A DNA stretch of 64,000 bases from Caryophanales bacterium UBA4694 (GTDB taxonomy: Bacteria > Bacillota_I > Bacilli_A > RFN20 > CAG-288). The notes beneath the pieces were generated by a model. The model made no database searches. It was not told the origin of the DNA and saw only the letters and a program-made list of their open reading frames with translations. The translations under genes and the position numbers were made by a program. Location of the stretch: the NCBI GenBank assembly GCA_002404835.1, contig DHKM01000035.1:32711-96710 (forward strand), given 5' to 3'. Each line of letters begins with the position of its first letter. The first letter of the stretch is position 1. Of this stretch, positions 25,001 through 32,925 are shown in pieces.

Positions 25001-27812
25001 GAATGCTTTGGAAATCCTCTCTCCGATGCTGATTCAGAACAAGGACACGATGGAGGAGGAAGATATCCTCAAAGCCATCGATGCTGCCGAAGAATACAAC
25101 GAACTTAGAAACAATGCGATGCGGTATAAGTTCGTTCTCTCGGATTTCTTCCAGTCTTCCGTCTTGGATGATTTGAAGAACTTTGAGGCCTATCAGAGAA
25201 TTCTAGGTAACACACAGAAACTCTATGATGCTCTCTACCATAATGACATGAGACTATTCGACAGGATCTATACGGTACTTACCGGAATCAATCCAATCCA
25301 GAAGGCAGGCTTGTATCGGGAATATGATTCTTTCCGGGCCGAACTGGATTCCTTCAATCAGGAACTCGAACAGATAGTCAAAGAGTATCCGATGGATTTT
25401 TCTTCCATGAAAAACATGGATTTCTTCAAATCCTATGAAGGACTATTCAGATTGTTTGCTGATGACGAAGGCCAATACAAGATCGACCAGTACACGAAAC
25501 TTCTGAAGGACTTCGATGATTTGAATTCTCTCGGACTTCAGGATTTTGTCCTTTCCATCCAGAAAGGAGAGATTCCGGTTTTGGAAATCGAGCGGACATT
25601 CGAACATATTCTCTGTCATTCTTTTGTGGTGACGAGTTTTGTCATGGATGATGAGAACAACGACTTCGATTCCAAATCCTATGAAGAGAAAATCAAAGAT
25701 TATCAGGATCTGATCAGACGATACAACAGCCTTTGCATCGGCGAGACCATTGAGCGGATTACGGACAAATTCCAGGATCCAGAACTCAAGAGGTCGTCTA
25801 CTACACCGGTGGGGGCTTTAAGGAAAATCGTCATGAATTCGGGTAAAGGCATATCCATCCGCAATGTCCTCTTCCGCTTCGAGGATCTGATTCGGATGTA
25901 TTTCCCATGTTTCTTGATGTCACCTTTGGCAGCTGCTCAGTATCTGGATGTCAATTCAAAGAAATTCGATATCGTCATTTTCGACGAAGCCAGCCAGATT
26001 CCGACTTCCGAAGCCGTGGGTCCGATTGCCAGAGGAAACTCTCTTATTGTTGCCGGCGATCCCCAGCAGATGCCTCCTTCCAACTATTTTGCTGTCGGAA
26101 TGAAGTCGGACGATGAGACTCAGGACGATATGGCCCTCTATCAGGATGCCGAGTCCCTTCTTGATGACTGCATCGCCATCGACATGCCTCGGATCCGTCT
26201 TGCTTTCCACTATCGATCCAAGCATGAATCCTTGATCCAGTTCTCCAATATGAACTTCTATGGTGGAGATCTTTTCACTTTCCCGTCCAGGGACAATCTT
26301 GCTTCGCATATCTCCTTTGTCCATGTAAACGGGGACGGAAAGAAGAAGGGCAGCGATATTTCTTCCGAGGAAGTCCAGACGATTCTCCATATTCTTTCCG
26401 ATATCCTGGATAATCCCAAGACGCAGAAGAAGTCTATAGGCATCATCGTCTTCAATTCCAATCAGCAGGAGAAACTTGAGGAGGAAGTGGATGCTTTCCT
26501 CAATCGGAACCAGAACTATCTTGCCTTGACGCATTGGAATGAAGAGGATTCCACGAAGAAACTCTTTGTGAAGAATCTCGAGAATGTCCAGGGCGATGAA
26601 AGGGATATCATCATTATGTCCGTCGGTTTTGCCAAAGGAAACGACGGAAAGGCTTTGATCAACGGACCTTTGAGTCTGCCAAAAGGGGAGAGAAGGCTCA
26701 ATGTCGCTGCCAGTAGAAGTATCGAGCAGATGATCGTCGTTTCGACTATCTATGCCAGCGATATCGATGAGACGGGAAGGAAGAATCTCGGTGCCAAGAA
26801 TCTGAAGGATTTCCTTCTCTTCAGTCAGAACTGCAAAGAATTTGCCTTCAATGCCTCCAACGATTCGCCGAACAAGGATCTTGCCTATTTCATCAGCAAG
26901 GAACTCAAGGACAAAGGATATGACTGTGATGTGGCTGTCGGTTCAAGCGAATTCAAGGTCGATCTTGCCGTCAGGAAGAAGGGGCAGAACGATTATCTTC
27001 TTGGAATCCTTCTCGATGAGAAGCCGCTCAATCCCAATGTCTCCTGCCGTGATCGTTTCTATGTGGAGCCGGTCATATTGAAAAATCTCGGCTGGAGGAT
27101 CGTCCGTGTTTATACCGTTTCTTTCCTAAGATATCGGCAGCGGACGATCAAGAAGCTTATCGAGATGGTGGAATCCATTCAGGACGAGAGCCAGACGGAA
27201 GAGACTCTTTATGTTCCTCCGGTCCTTACCGAACATCATGTCACAAGTCAGGACTATGGAATCGTCCCTTATGAACCTTATGAGTTTGTTCCGGATTCTC
27301 CTCTTGTCGGAGATCTTGATCCGGAGGAATACTATTCCGGACTTTCCCAGTTCCTTTCTGAGCTCATCAAAAAAGAGTATCCGATATCAGAAGACCGGAT
27401 ACTCGAACTTTCCAAGAAGAAAATGGGCCTAAGCAGGCTCAGCCAGAGGAATGTTCAGACCATTCTTGCCCATATCAGGATGCTGAAACCTGTTGAGACA
27501 AAGGATCTCGAGGACAAGACGTTCTACTGGCCTAATGGCTGTGAACTTGCCGTGAAGAATTTCCGTTCTTCCGACCGCGATATTCTCGATATCAGCAAGG
27601 AGGAATTCCTCCCGTTGATCAACAACATCATTCGCATCTACAAGGATATCGACAAAGAAGAACTGATACGTGTCCTGGCTTTACAAATGTCCATCACCAG
27701 CATCAATTCGAAGGTGAGAAGGAAGCTGGAGTATGTGATCCATACCCTCAAAGAAGAGGGAAAGCTGGAAACTGGATATCATGAGCTTTCCGGCTACTTG
27801 ATGAATTCGTAA
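22017..27812 (+). CDS. Giant transglutaminase-like / DUF4011 / SF1 helicase / Vsr-like nuclease protein
   Basis: A 1931-residue protein. The ATG at 22017 (MVDKQYIRINVSVGKSF) follows GGAGG by 7 bases; the longer in-frame extension would be hydrophobic and lacks a site. Domains in order: N-terminal beta-rich region (1-150); transglutaminase/papain-like fold with GTCLDLA (Cys241) and DGHAFCG (His267); DUF4011 (FATWEKKLLDLSNSNKL, about 390); SF1 helicase with Walker A GPPGTGKS (688-695) and, after a long helical insert, IFDEASQIP (Asp1323), AGDPQQMPPS, VQGDERDIIIMSVG and LNVAASRS; a Vsr-like MTES_1575 nuclease fold (about 1620-1710; SSEFKVDLAV with Asp1649, CRDRFYVEPVILKNLGWRIVRV); and a C-terminal DUF3320-like part. 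This architecture is known in large solitary helicases, some reported as anti-phage proteins. The gene stands alone, divergent from the two-component operon. Confidence 0.9.
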   Translation: MVDKQYIRINVSVGKSFSYLEYHTDSIIKASSTDIYYTEYSLIRKIEIDNQFDEDYENLLVHMEFSNEIFSSADFCTGKIPARKKTIVKVDPKIRVDEKSLYRQNGVSTSTIFISLRNPKDNAELSSLTKTIKVLPLTQASDEVSKTPLLFAKYCITSFPQLVRLQLAANKEKSLLSGVEHSDIVGYQNSSVNDIVNEVSCIYRAVHNSCDITYSNPPNSSEAVQNVRLPGTVLKTTLGTCLDLAILFSSCLLQVGLHPILVLTDGHAFCGCFLHEYDSFSGLLETKPNVVYSEAVGEQKSLILFECTTATNSFSVPFSEAMKIGQENLRAYRGSFAAIDVYRSQQSVFKPIPIPDDQGIVDFKVPFVKLNPEELEDINEYQGTPIPESDTNDRFATWEKKLLDLSNSNKLVNFRFSRDKSNYSLVIPPNGKGKEVYEFLKEKDGSFSLLPFLSSTMDKMAFDAAESKRKENTLLSTADCKVMKNLIRKDNESREETGSPTLYLSIGLLKGSDTSGKYTREIMAPFLLLPVKITKDRYGEKFKVTYDIEEMMVNKTFFEYYKMKKGTDYDNLYSVSSHNDFDDILATLRSNHSGDIQVDENVCFFANFLFTHMVMWQDIVDRQDVLKKNVIIHSLLENRSFVNDEPLTVDNADELDHMIDFAAPLPYDSTQLRAIRECAKGNSFILDGPPGTGKSQTIVNMIVNAFYHGKTVLFVAEKQAALEVVRQRLATLGLDQFALQLYSSKTNKQAFFSQLQKAMDYGKKSSEEDFGKTCEDIEEDKRYINDELRRLHSHKKHFYSLYEAITKELATNDIKNTMVFSPEFLSSYNSEINQRVRNDLHHIVKTMKEFDKSEEEVYLSSIQFRHYTYQDQTKTSAIFSRLLSSLNRLKEKYGYFISQLNVEFTPTFNNIQYVAELLSILRENEVRIDCFAKADASSYLKDVKESMLQIESFARLENSLLGQYDVTKIPLVDGKKARTAYSKGTNIFNRKKARKNALEILSPMLIQNKDTMEEEDILKAIDAAEEYNELRNNAMRYKFVLSDFFQSSVLDDLKNFEAYQRILGNTQKLYDALYHNDMRLFDRIYTVLTGINPIQKAGLYREYDSFRAELDSFNQELEQIVKEYPMDFSSMKNMDFFKSYEGLFRLFADDEGQYKIDQYTKLLKDFDDLNSLGLQDFVLSIQKGEIPVLEIERTFEHILCHSFVVTSFVMDDENNDFDSKSYEEKIKDYQDLIRRYNSLCIGETIERITDKFQDPELKRSSTTPVGALRKIVMNSGKGISIRNVLFRFEDLIRMYFPCFLMSPLAAAQYLDVNSKKFDIVIFDEASQIPTSEAVGPIARGNSLIVAGDPQQMPPSNYFAVGMKSDDETQDDMALYQDAESLLDDCIAIDMPRIRLAFHYRSKHESLIQFSNMNFYGGDLFTFPSRDNLASHISFVHVNGDGKKKGSDISSEEVQTILHILSDILDNPKTQKKSIGIIVFNSNQQEKLEEEVDAFLNRNQNYLALTHWNEEDSTKKLFVKNLENVQGDERDIIIMSVGFAKGNDGKALINGPLSLPKGERRLNVAASRSIEQMIVVSTIYASDIDETGRKNLGAKNLKDFLLFSQNCKEFAFNASNDSPNKDLAYFISKELKDKGYDCDVAVGSSEFKVDLAVRKKGQNDYLLGILLDEKPLNPNVSCRDRFYVEPVILKNLGWRIVRVYTVSFLRYRQRTIKKLIEMVESIQDESQTEETLYVPPVLTEHHVTSQDYGIVPYEPYEFVPDSPLVGDLDPEEYYSGLSQFLSELIKKEYPISEDRILELSKKKMGLSRLSQRNVQTILAHIRMLKPVETKDLEDKTFYWPNGCELAVKNFRSSDRDILDISKEEFLPLINNIIRIYKDIDKEELIRVLALQMSITSINSKVRRKLEYVIHTLKEEGKLETGYHELSGYLMNS

Positions 27813-29074
27813 TCGATAGGATTTTCATCCACATTCCACTGGGAATCGAAATGAGAGATTTCCTTTCCCTGTGTGATGTGGATTTTTGCGTTGTCGGAAT
27901 ACCAGAGAATCATTCCCTGTACTGTCTTTGCAGTGGATGGAAGATAGATGTCTGTAAGGGAACTGCATAACGAGAAGGCTTCTTCCTGAATGATTTTGAT
28001 ATTGTCAGGCAGTTTCAGTTTTTTAAGGCTCAGGCATCCGGAGAAGGCTTTTTTCTGGATTTCGATGATGGTTGATGCTAACTGGATTGACTCTAGATGA
28101 ATGCAGTTCCGGAAAGCGGATTCTCCGATTTTCTGTATTCCTTCTTCCAGAAATACTGTTTTAATCTGATGGTTGTTAAGGAAGGCATCTTTTCCTATTT
28201 CTAAAATGTAGTATGTTGAGTCGTTGTAGTGGATGCTGGATGGTATCATGATGTCTAATGTGCTTTCGACTGCCTTTCTTACGATGGCATTATGGCCTTT
28301 TATCTCATAGAATAGATTGTCTACTTGAATCATATCCGATGTTTTTTCTTCTTTGATGATAGGTACTTCTTCTTCCGACGCTTCTTCTTTCTTTACGACC
28401 GGATCGATTGTGACCGGTTCGACGACGGGTATGACTTTTTTTATTGGATTCTTTTCCTCTTTTTTCTCTTCTTTATAAGAATAGTCGAAGTTCAGTTTCG
28501 GAGCTTTATATTGGGCGTGAAAATCTTTTTCATGATAGATGTATTTTTGGCTTGTGAGCTCGCTTTTTCCTTTTTTGGAGACATAGTGGGCATAGACGAT
28601 ATAGGTGATTTCTTCTTTGTCTTCCTTTCTCTGGAAATAGGAGGAAAGCATGTCGGATTCCAACTTCCGGTATTTCTTTTCCTTGATTTTTGTCTGACGA
28701 ATCGTGTCAATCGGTGTTTTGGTATTCTGAACGGTTTCGTCGAAGAGTTGGACGTATTTTCTGTAATAGTAGAGATTAGTCTTCCTCCTGATGGTCTTTT
28801 CCTGGAGTTCTTTGAGTCTGGATTTCAATATCTTGTCAGGATCGAACCCGGTTACGCTTTTTCTGGCTTTGTATTCTACCCTTTCCCTCATGGTATGGTT
28901 ATAGGATATATCCCAGGAAGGGAATCTGTTGTTGAGTTCTTCCAGCTTTTTAATGATGAGTGAGGTGTTTTTGACTTTTTTCTGTCTTTGCTTCTTTAAC
29001 TCACAATAGAGGATGAAAAAGAGGATGAGACAGAAGATGATGATGACAAATATACAGCTTATGATATTGGACAT
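27794..29074 (-). CDS. Membrane-anchored BspA-type leucine-rich repeat protein
   Basis: A 426-residue protein. Residues 4-24 are a single membrane helix with a KKQRQKK stop-transfer, so the rest may be cytoplasmic or external (type I/III orientation unclear). Residues 30-210 are charged and helical with many Tyr/Lys. A Glu/Lys/Pro linker (215-255) leads to five LRR_5 repeats (about 265-400; IGKDAFLNNHQIKTVFLEEGIQ type), each with the A-F-x-x-C core. The 3' end overlaps the 3' end of the helicase gene by 19 bases, tail to tail. The LRR part is probably a protein-binding surface. No partner can be named. Confidence 0.82.
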   Translation of the reverse strand: MSNIISCIFVIIIFCLILFFILYCELKKQRQKKVKNTSLIIKKLEELNNRFPSWDISYNHTMRERVEYKARKSVTGFDPDKILKSRLKELQEKTIRRKTNLYYYRKYVQLFDETVQNTKTPIDTIRQTKIKEKKYRKLESDMLSSYFQRKEDKEEITYIVYAHYVSKKGKSELTSQKYIYHEKDFHAQYKAPKLNFDYSYKEEKKEEKNPIKKVIPVVEPVTIDPVVKKEEASEEEVPIIKEEKTSDMIQVDNLFYEIKGHNAIVRKAVESTLDIMIPSSIHYNDSTYYILEIGKDAFLNNHQIKTVFLEEGIQKIGESAFRNCIHLESIQLASTIIEIQKKAFSGCLSLKKLKLPDNIKIIQEEAFSLCSSLTDIYLPSTAKTVQGMILWYSDNAKIHITQGKEISHFDSQWNVDENPIDYEFIK

Positions 29075-29233
29075 GACCTTGACCTCGGTTTAGTTTACCA
29101 TAAAGTGATAATCCTAATAGTGTTTTAAATGGATTTTCTTTTCGTTTTATGCCTGTTTCTATGTGTTTTGTTTTCTTTAGAATGTCGGATTTGCTAAAAT
29201 GAAGACTATCCGTATTTTTGAAAGGATAATAAT

Positions 29234-31468
29234 ATGAGAAAAACTAGAATTCTTTCTCTTTTTCTTCTTCTTGCCTTGATCTCGTCTTGCCGGAATAACT
29301 CTGCTTCGGTTTCTCCAACCAGTCCTTCTGCTATTTCAAAGAATTCCCAGACAGGAGGTAGTCATCCTTCTTCTACTTCCCATTCTTCATCTGTTTCTTC
29401 TTCGTCCTCTCCTTCTGTTTTGACTCAAGAACTGATTCAGGATACTTTGTCCCGGATGAAGCAGGGCAACTTTACTTTGGAGTATGATATCGGCTCGAAT
29501 CATTTTAAGGATGTTCTCACCGACCGCTATTTCTATACGGGATATATCAATACGGGTTCTGTTCTTCTTAGGACTTTTTCCGATACTCCTATCAGCTATG
29601 ATTTTCAGTTAGTGGATGATGGAAACGATATCGAATTGAAAGGACAGACGTTCAATTCGGAACAGACGGCGCAGGGTCTTACGGATATTTCATACGCAAA
29701 CAAACTGAAGAATCTCGATGTTACGGATATTGAGACGTTCCAGGAGGGCAACGTTTTCAAGGTCATGGATTCCGACGTAGTGAATGCTCTTGCGAATCAG
29801 CTGGATTTCAATGGTTCTCTTGTCCGTGCGGATTTCTACATGGAGAATGGTAAAATCGTCTTCGAGCTGAAGGATTTCGATTCGACGACCAACAAATATT
29901 TCACGCCAGAGGGTGGGAAGGTCACGATTTCCGACGTTGGCTCTTCTTCTTTGGAAGCCATGGAGAATTTTTTGGCGAGCTATAAAAGACCGACTGAGAA
30001 TCTTGTCTCTAAGGCAGACAATCTTTTCGGGAATGTTTACTTCGAGTCCGCAGTCTACGATTACACTCTTGATTATAACCGTGCGGATCTGAAAGGATAT
30101 TCCAATCTCGAGATTTATCAGGATTTTATCCGAAAAACGGAAATCAACGATGAAGGAATTCCTTATATTGAAACGTATCATAAAAACTCGGATAATACAC
30201 TGAATGTTGTTGGTGTTAATGCCAGAAATGAAGTTGTTGATAGAAAGACAACTAAAACATTTGACGATTTTCGACTTGTTGGAAAAGACGGATTTGAATT
30301 GAATTTGTTCTGCAAAATCAGAGAGGATGATGAGTATTATCTTTATTTGGGAAGTGATGCGAAAAAACTTGCTTATAGTATTACCCAGAGTTCTATTTTT
30401 TCCAAATATCCTTGTTTGAAGATACAGGCTAAAGTCAGTGAAGGAAAGGTGACTGAACTTCATTTCTATACGGGTGTTATGCAGGATCGGGACACCGGTG
30501 AGTATTTTTTCTATCGTATTGATACTATGGTTCATGAAGCGAATGTCATCGAACCACCAACTAAGAAAATACCTTCCAAAGACGATTCTAAGATCAAGGG
30601 ATATCTATCCAATCTGAACCAAAACGACAGCGTATTTAAAGTGACTGTCGAGGATTCGGCATGGGAAGGAAATGCCAAGACGGAATATTTGAAGGGAAAA
30701 GATTTCTATATCAAAAAGGATTATGCAAAATCGGGTGAGAATATGAACCCGACCCTTATCCGCGGATACTATAAGAAGAATGGGAAAATCTATCCGTTCT
30801 CTTATGATTATGAGGAAAAGGTAGAACTTTCCGGTGCTTATGAGGAAAGGGAACTTAAGGACATTGTCGGATTTTCTCTCTCTTCGGAAGTTCTTTCCCT
30901 GGAAGGAGACAAGATTTCGACTACAGGCGACATTCTTGATCTGGGAAAATCCATTGCTTTTTCTTCCTATCCGGATTATCTGGACCCGACTTCCTTTGTA
31001 ATGAATGTTACCAACGGAAGAATTTCCAACTTGTCCTATGAATATGGTGGGAGCGGATTCAGTGGAAACGAAACCTTCGCTTTCGATTATTCTGATGTGA
31101 CGATGGATTCTTCTCTTAAATCATCCTTGGATGAGAAAATCAATGCTCTTCCTCAAAAACTTACATGGGAAGCCAACAACAAATCCATGTATGAGGAAAT
31201 GGTTGATTATTTCGGTGAGGAATTTGCAAGCAAGATTCCGTATCTGAACACCAACCTGGTTTTTGATCATGGAATGGATGATGGAATCTATTTTGGAGTT
31301 TATATTTCTTCAGCCGACATCGGAGATTATATTACCCGGTACAAGGCTTATCTTCTGACTCTTGGATATACGAGCAATGATGATACGACTTTTGTTAATG
31401 AAAAAGATAAAGTAAAACTTGTGGTTTCGACAGACAAGGATGAGTTCTTATCCATTTACAAGCTTTGA
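29234..31468 (+). CDS. Large surface lipoprotein (paralogue family)
   Basis: A 744-residue protein with AAAGGA before the ATG. The lipobox is LISSC (Cys19), followed by about 50 residues dominated by Ser, Pro and Thr. The body is beta-rich with no recognised domain. It shares its overall plan and C-terminal unit (FASKIPYLNTNL, then ITRYKAYLLTLGYTSND) with the lipoprotein at 9160-11655, and a similar plan with that at 38217-40529. A candidate extended -10 (TGCTAAAAT) lies upstream. It is 16 bases ahead of the acetyltransferase-like gene and probably cotranscribed with it. Confidence 0.85.
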   Translation: MRKTRILSLFLLLALISSCRNNSASVSPTSPSAISKNSQTGGSHPSSTSHSSSVSSSSSPSVLTQELIQDTLSRMKQGNFTLEYDIGSNHFKDVLTDRYFYTGYINTGSVLLRTFSDTPISYDFQLVDDGNDIELKGQTFNSEQTAQGLTDISYANKLKNLDVTDIETFQEGNVFKVMDSDVVNALANQLDFNGSLVRADFYMENGKIVFELKDFDSTTNKYFTPEGGKVTISDVGSSSLEAMENFLASYKRPTENLVSKADNLFGNVYFESAVYDYTLDYNRADLKGYSNLEIYQDFIRKTEINDEGIPYIETYHKNSDNTLNVVGVNARNEVVDRKTTKTFDDFRLVGKDGFELNLFCKIREDDEYYLYLGSDAKKLAYSITQSSIFSKYPCLKIQAKVSEGKVTELHFYTGVMQDRDTGEYFFYRIDTMVHEANVIEPPTKKIPSKDDSKIKGYLSNLNQNDSVFKVTVEDSAWEGNAKTEYLKGKDFYIKKDYAKSGENMNPTLIRGYYKKNGKIYPFSYDYEEKVELSGAYEERELKDIVGFSLSSEVLSLEGDKISTTGDILDLGKSIAFSSYPDYLDPTSFVMNVTNGRISNLSYEYGGSGFSGNETFAFDYSDVTMDSSLKSSLDEKINALPQKLTWEANNKSMYEEMVDYFGEEFASKIPYLNTNLVFDHGMDDGIYFGVYISSADIGDYITRYKAYLLTLGYTSNDDTTFVNEKDKVKLVVSTDKDEFLSIYKL

Positions 31469-31484
31469 TCGGAGGAAAATTCAA

Positions 31485-32153
31485 ATGAGAAAAGAAATCG
31501 ATATGGAGACTTACCCTAAAAGAAACCAATACCGGTGGTTTTCGACTTTTCAGGATCCGACTTATGGTTTTGATGTCGATATCGATGTCAATGACCTTGT
31601 TCTTCTGACGAAGAAAAGAAAGCAGTCTTTCTTCATTTATTTCTATTACATCATTCTCCGTGCCATCGACAGAGTCGATGAGATGAAGATGAGGGAAGTG
31701 AACGGGAAGGTTTATCTCTATGATACGATCAATCCCACCATGACGGTTATGACCGATTATGGTATTTATCAGAATGCGGGGACTGAAATGGAATGGGATT
31801 TCAAGAAATTCTATAAAAAACTCCGGTCTGTGATCGATGAAGCCAAGCATCTACCACCGAGCGATGATCTTGATCGCTATCCGGTCTGTTCCAGGCCCGA
31901 TTGCCTTTATACGACCTGTATTCCGATTCTATCCATCAAGTCGATGACACACCCGACTCCCAGCGGAAATCGTGACTCACTGTCTGTTCCCAGAATCTGC
32001 TTCGACAGATACGAAATCAAACAGGATGGGAGATATCATCTGACATTGAACATTACGGTTTCCCACACATTGGTCGATGGATTCCCACTTGCCAGGTGTT
32101 TCAACTATATCAAAGCGGATTGTAAGAAAGTCGACGAGATTTTCAAGGAATAA
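31485..32153 (+). CDS. Chloramphenicol acetyltransferase-like O-acetyltransferase
   Basis: A 222-residue protein. The ATG at 31485 is chosen because CGGAGGA lies just upstream; this gives MRKEIDMETYPKRNQYRWF, the usual CAT-family beginning, and the standard family length. The catalytic His is His194 in VSHTLVDGFPLARCFN, matching the HHxxxDG active-site motif of CAT, here SHTLVDG. SLSVPRICFDRYE is the usual strand before it. The fold is a trimeric acyltransferase using acetyl-CoA. Known members acetylate chloramphenicol, but many of the class act on other hydroxyl groups, so a resistance role should not be assumed. It follows a lipoprotein gene closely and ends at a strong terminator. Confidence 0.88.
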   Translation: MRKEIDMETYPKRNQYRWFSTFQDPTYGFDVDIDVNDLVLLTKKRKQSFFIYFYYIILRAIDRVDEMKMREVNGKVYLYDTINPTMTVMTDYGIYQNAGTEMEWDFKKFYKKLRSVIDEAKHLPPSDDLDRYPVCSRPDCLYTTCIPILSIKSMTHPTPSGNRDSLSVPRICFDRYEIKQDGRYHLTLNITVSHTLVDGFPLARCFNYIKADCKKVDEIFKE

Positions 32154-32155
32154 GA

Positions 32156-32193
32156 AAAAGGACGGAAAACATAACTTGTCTTTCCGTCCTTTT
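32156..32193. terminator. Bidirectional terminator
   Basis: AAAAGGACGGAAA (32156-32168) pairs with TTTCCGTCCTTTT (32181-32193). It lies between the convergent acetyltransferase-like and small lipoprotein genes. Confidence 0.92.
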
Positions 32194-32196
32194 CCT

Positions 32197-32700
32197 TTAT
32201 CTATTTTTAAGGGTCACTTTTTTCCCGTCGAAACGATAGCCGTAGTCCAATGCAGAATAAGTATAGATGTTTCCGATTTGGAATTCTTCGCCATGGATAA
32301 AGAAGAAGAATGTCTTATCGTCTCCTGCTTCAAAATAGTATTCCAAATTTGTGAACCGGACGGAGAAATTCATCGAATGACTGCCATCATCGTTCTTTGT
32401 CAAATCTTTCTTCCGGAATTGGAAAAGAATGTTTTCTTTGTAGGAGGAGGACATTGCGGGATTGCTATCTACGATAGAGAAAAGGGTGTTTTCTTGAATG
32501 GGGGCTTCTTTTTCGCTATAGAATGTCCCTTTTAGTTCGTAACCAGGTGTGATTATAGATGACAGTTTGAAATCGACGCCGATCCGGTCGTTTTCCTTGT
32601 TGCCATCTCCGTAGCCGAACTGGATTTCGTAGTTTCTTACCGAGTCGCAACTCGACAGCAGGATTGAAGTGAGAAAGAGATAAATATATTTTCTTTTCAT
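32197..32700 (-). CDS. Small lipoprotein of 167 residues
   Basis: AAGGAG precedes the ATG and an extended -10 promoter lies just upstream. The lipobox is LLSSC (Cys18). The remaining 150 residues are rich in aromatic residues and read as a single beta-sandwich-like domain. No family was recognised. It is transcribed alone, converging on the acetyltransferase-like gene. Confidence 0.78.
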   Translation of the reverse strand: MKRKYIYLFLTSILLSSCDSVRNYEIQFGYGDGNKENDRIGVDFKLSSIITPGYELKGTFYSEKEAPIQENTLFSIVDSNPAMSSSYKENILFQFRKKDLTKNDDGSHSMNFSVRFTNLEYYFEAGDDKTFFFFIHGEEFQIGNIYTYSALDYGYRFDGKKVTLKNR

Positions 32701-32717
32701 AGGTTTCTCCTTATTCC

Positions 32718-32723
32718 ATTATA
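32718..32723 (-). promoter_or_regulatory. Extended -10 promoter of the small lipoprotein gene
   Basis: On the minus strand the sequence is TGTTATAAT, a perfect -10 with TG extension, 18 bases before the start codon. No good -35. Confidence 0.65.
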
Positions 32724-32899
32724 ACATTGGCTTCTTTGTCCTGGTATGTTGTTTGTGTTTTTTATTTCGCTGTTCTTTGTTTCGATTCTTGCTTATTTTT
32801 CCTATGCAGCAGTTCTTAGGGTTTCGAAAAGTTCATCTTTTCAGTCACTATTTTGAGATGAAAATTATGGAATTTGAATTGAATTTTCGAAGACTGGTG

Positions 32900-32905
32900 T
32901 ATAAT
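32900..32905 (+). promoter_or_regulatory. -10 box of the GH5 gene
   Basis: A perfect TATAAT lies 20 bases before the start codon, giving a very short leader of about 14 bases with GAGGG as the ribosome site. TTGAAT lies upstream but at a spacing of only 15. Confidence 0.55.
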
Positions 32906-32925
32906 CATGGAAAAAGAGGGAACTT

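Noticed and set aside
31485..32153. Chloramphenicol resistance gene
   Set aside because: The protein belongs to the CAT fold class, but the active-site motif starts SH and the context is a lipoprotein operon; resistance cannot be claimed.
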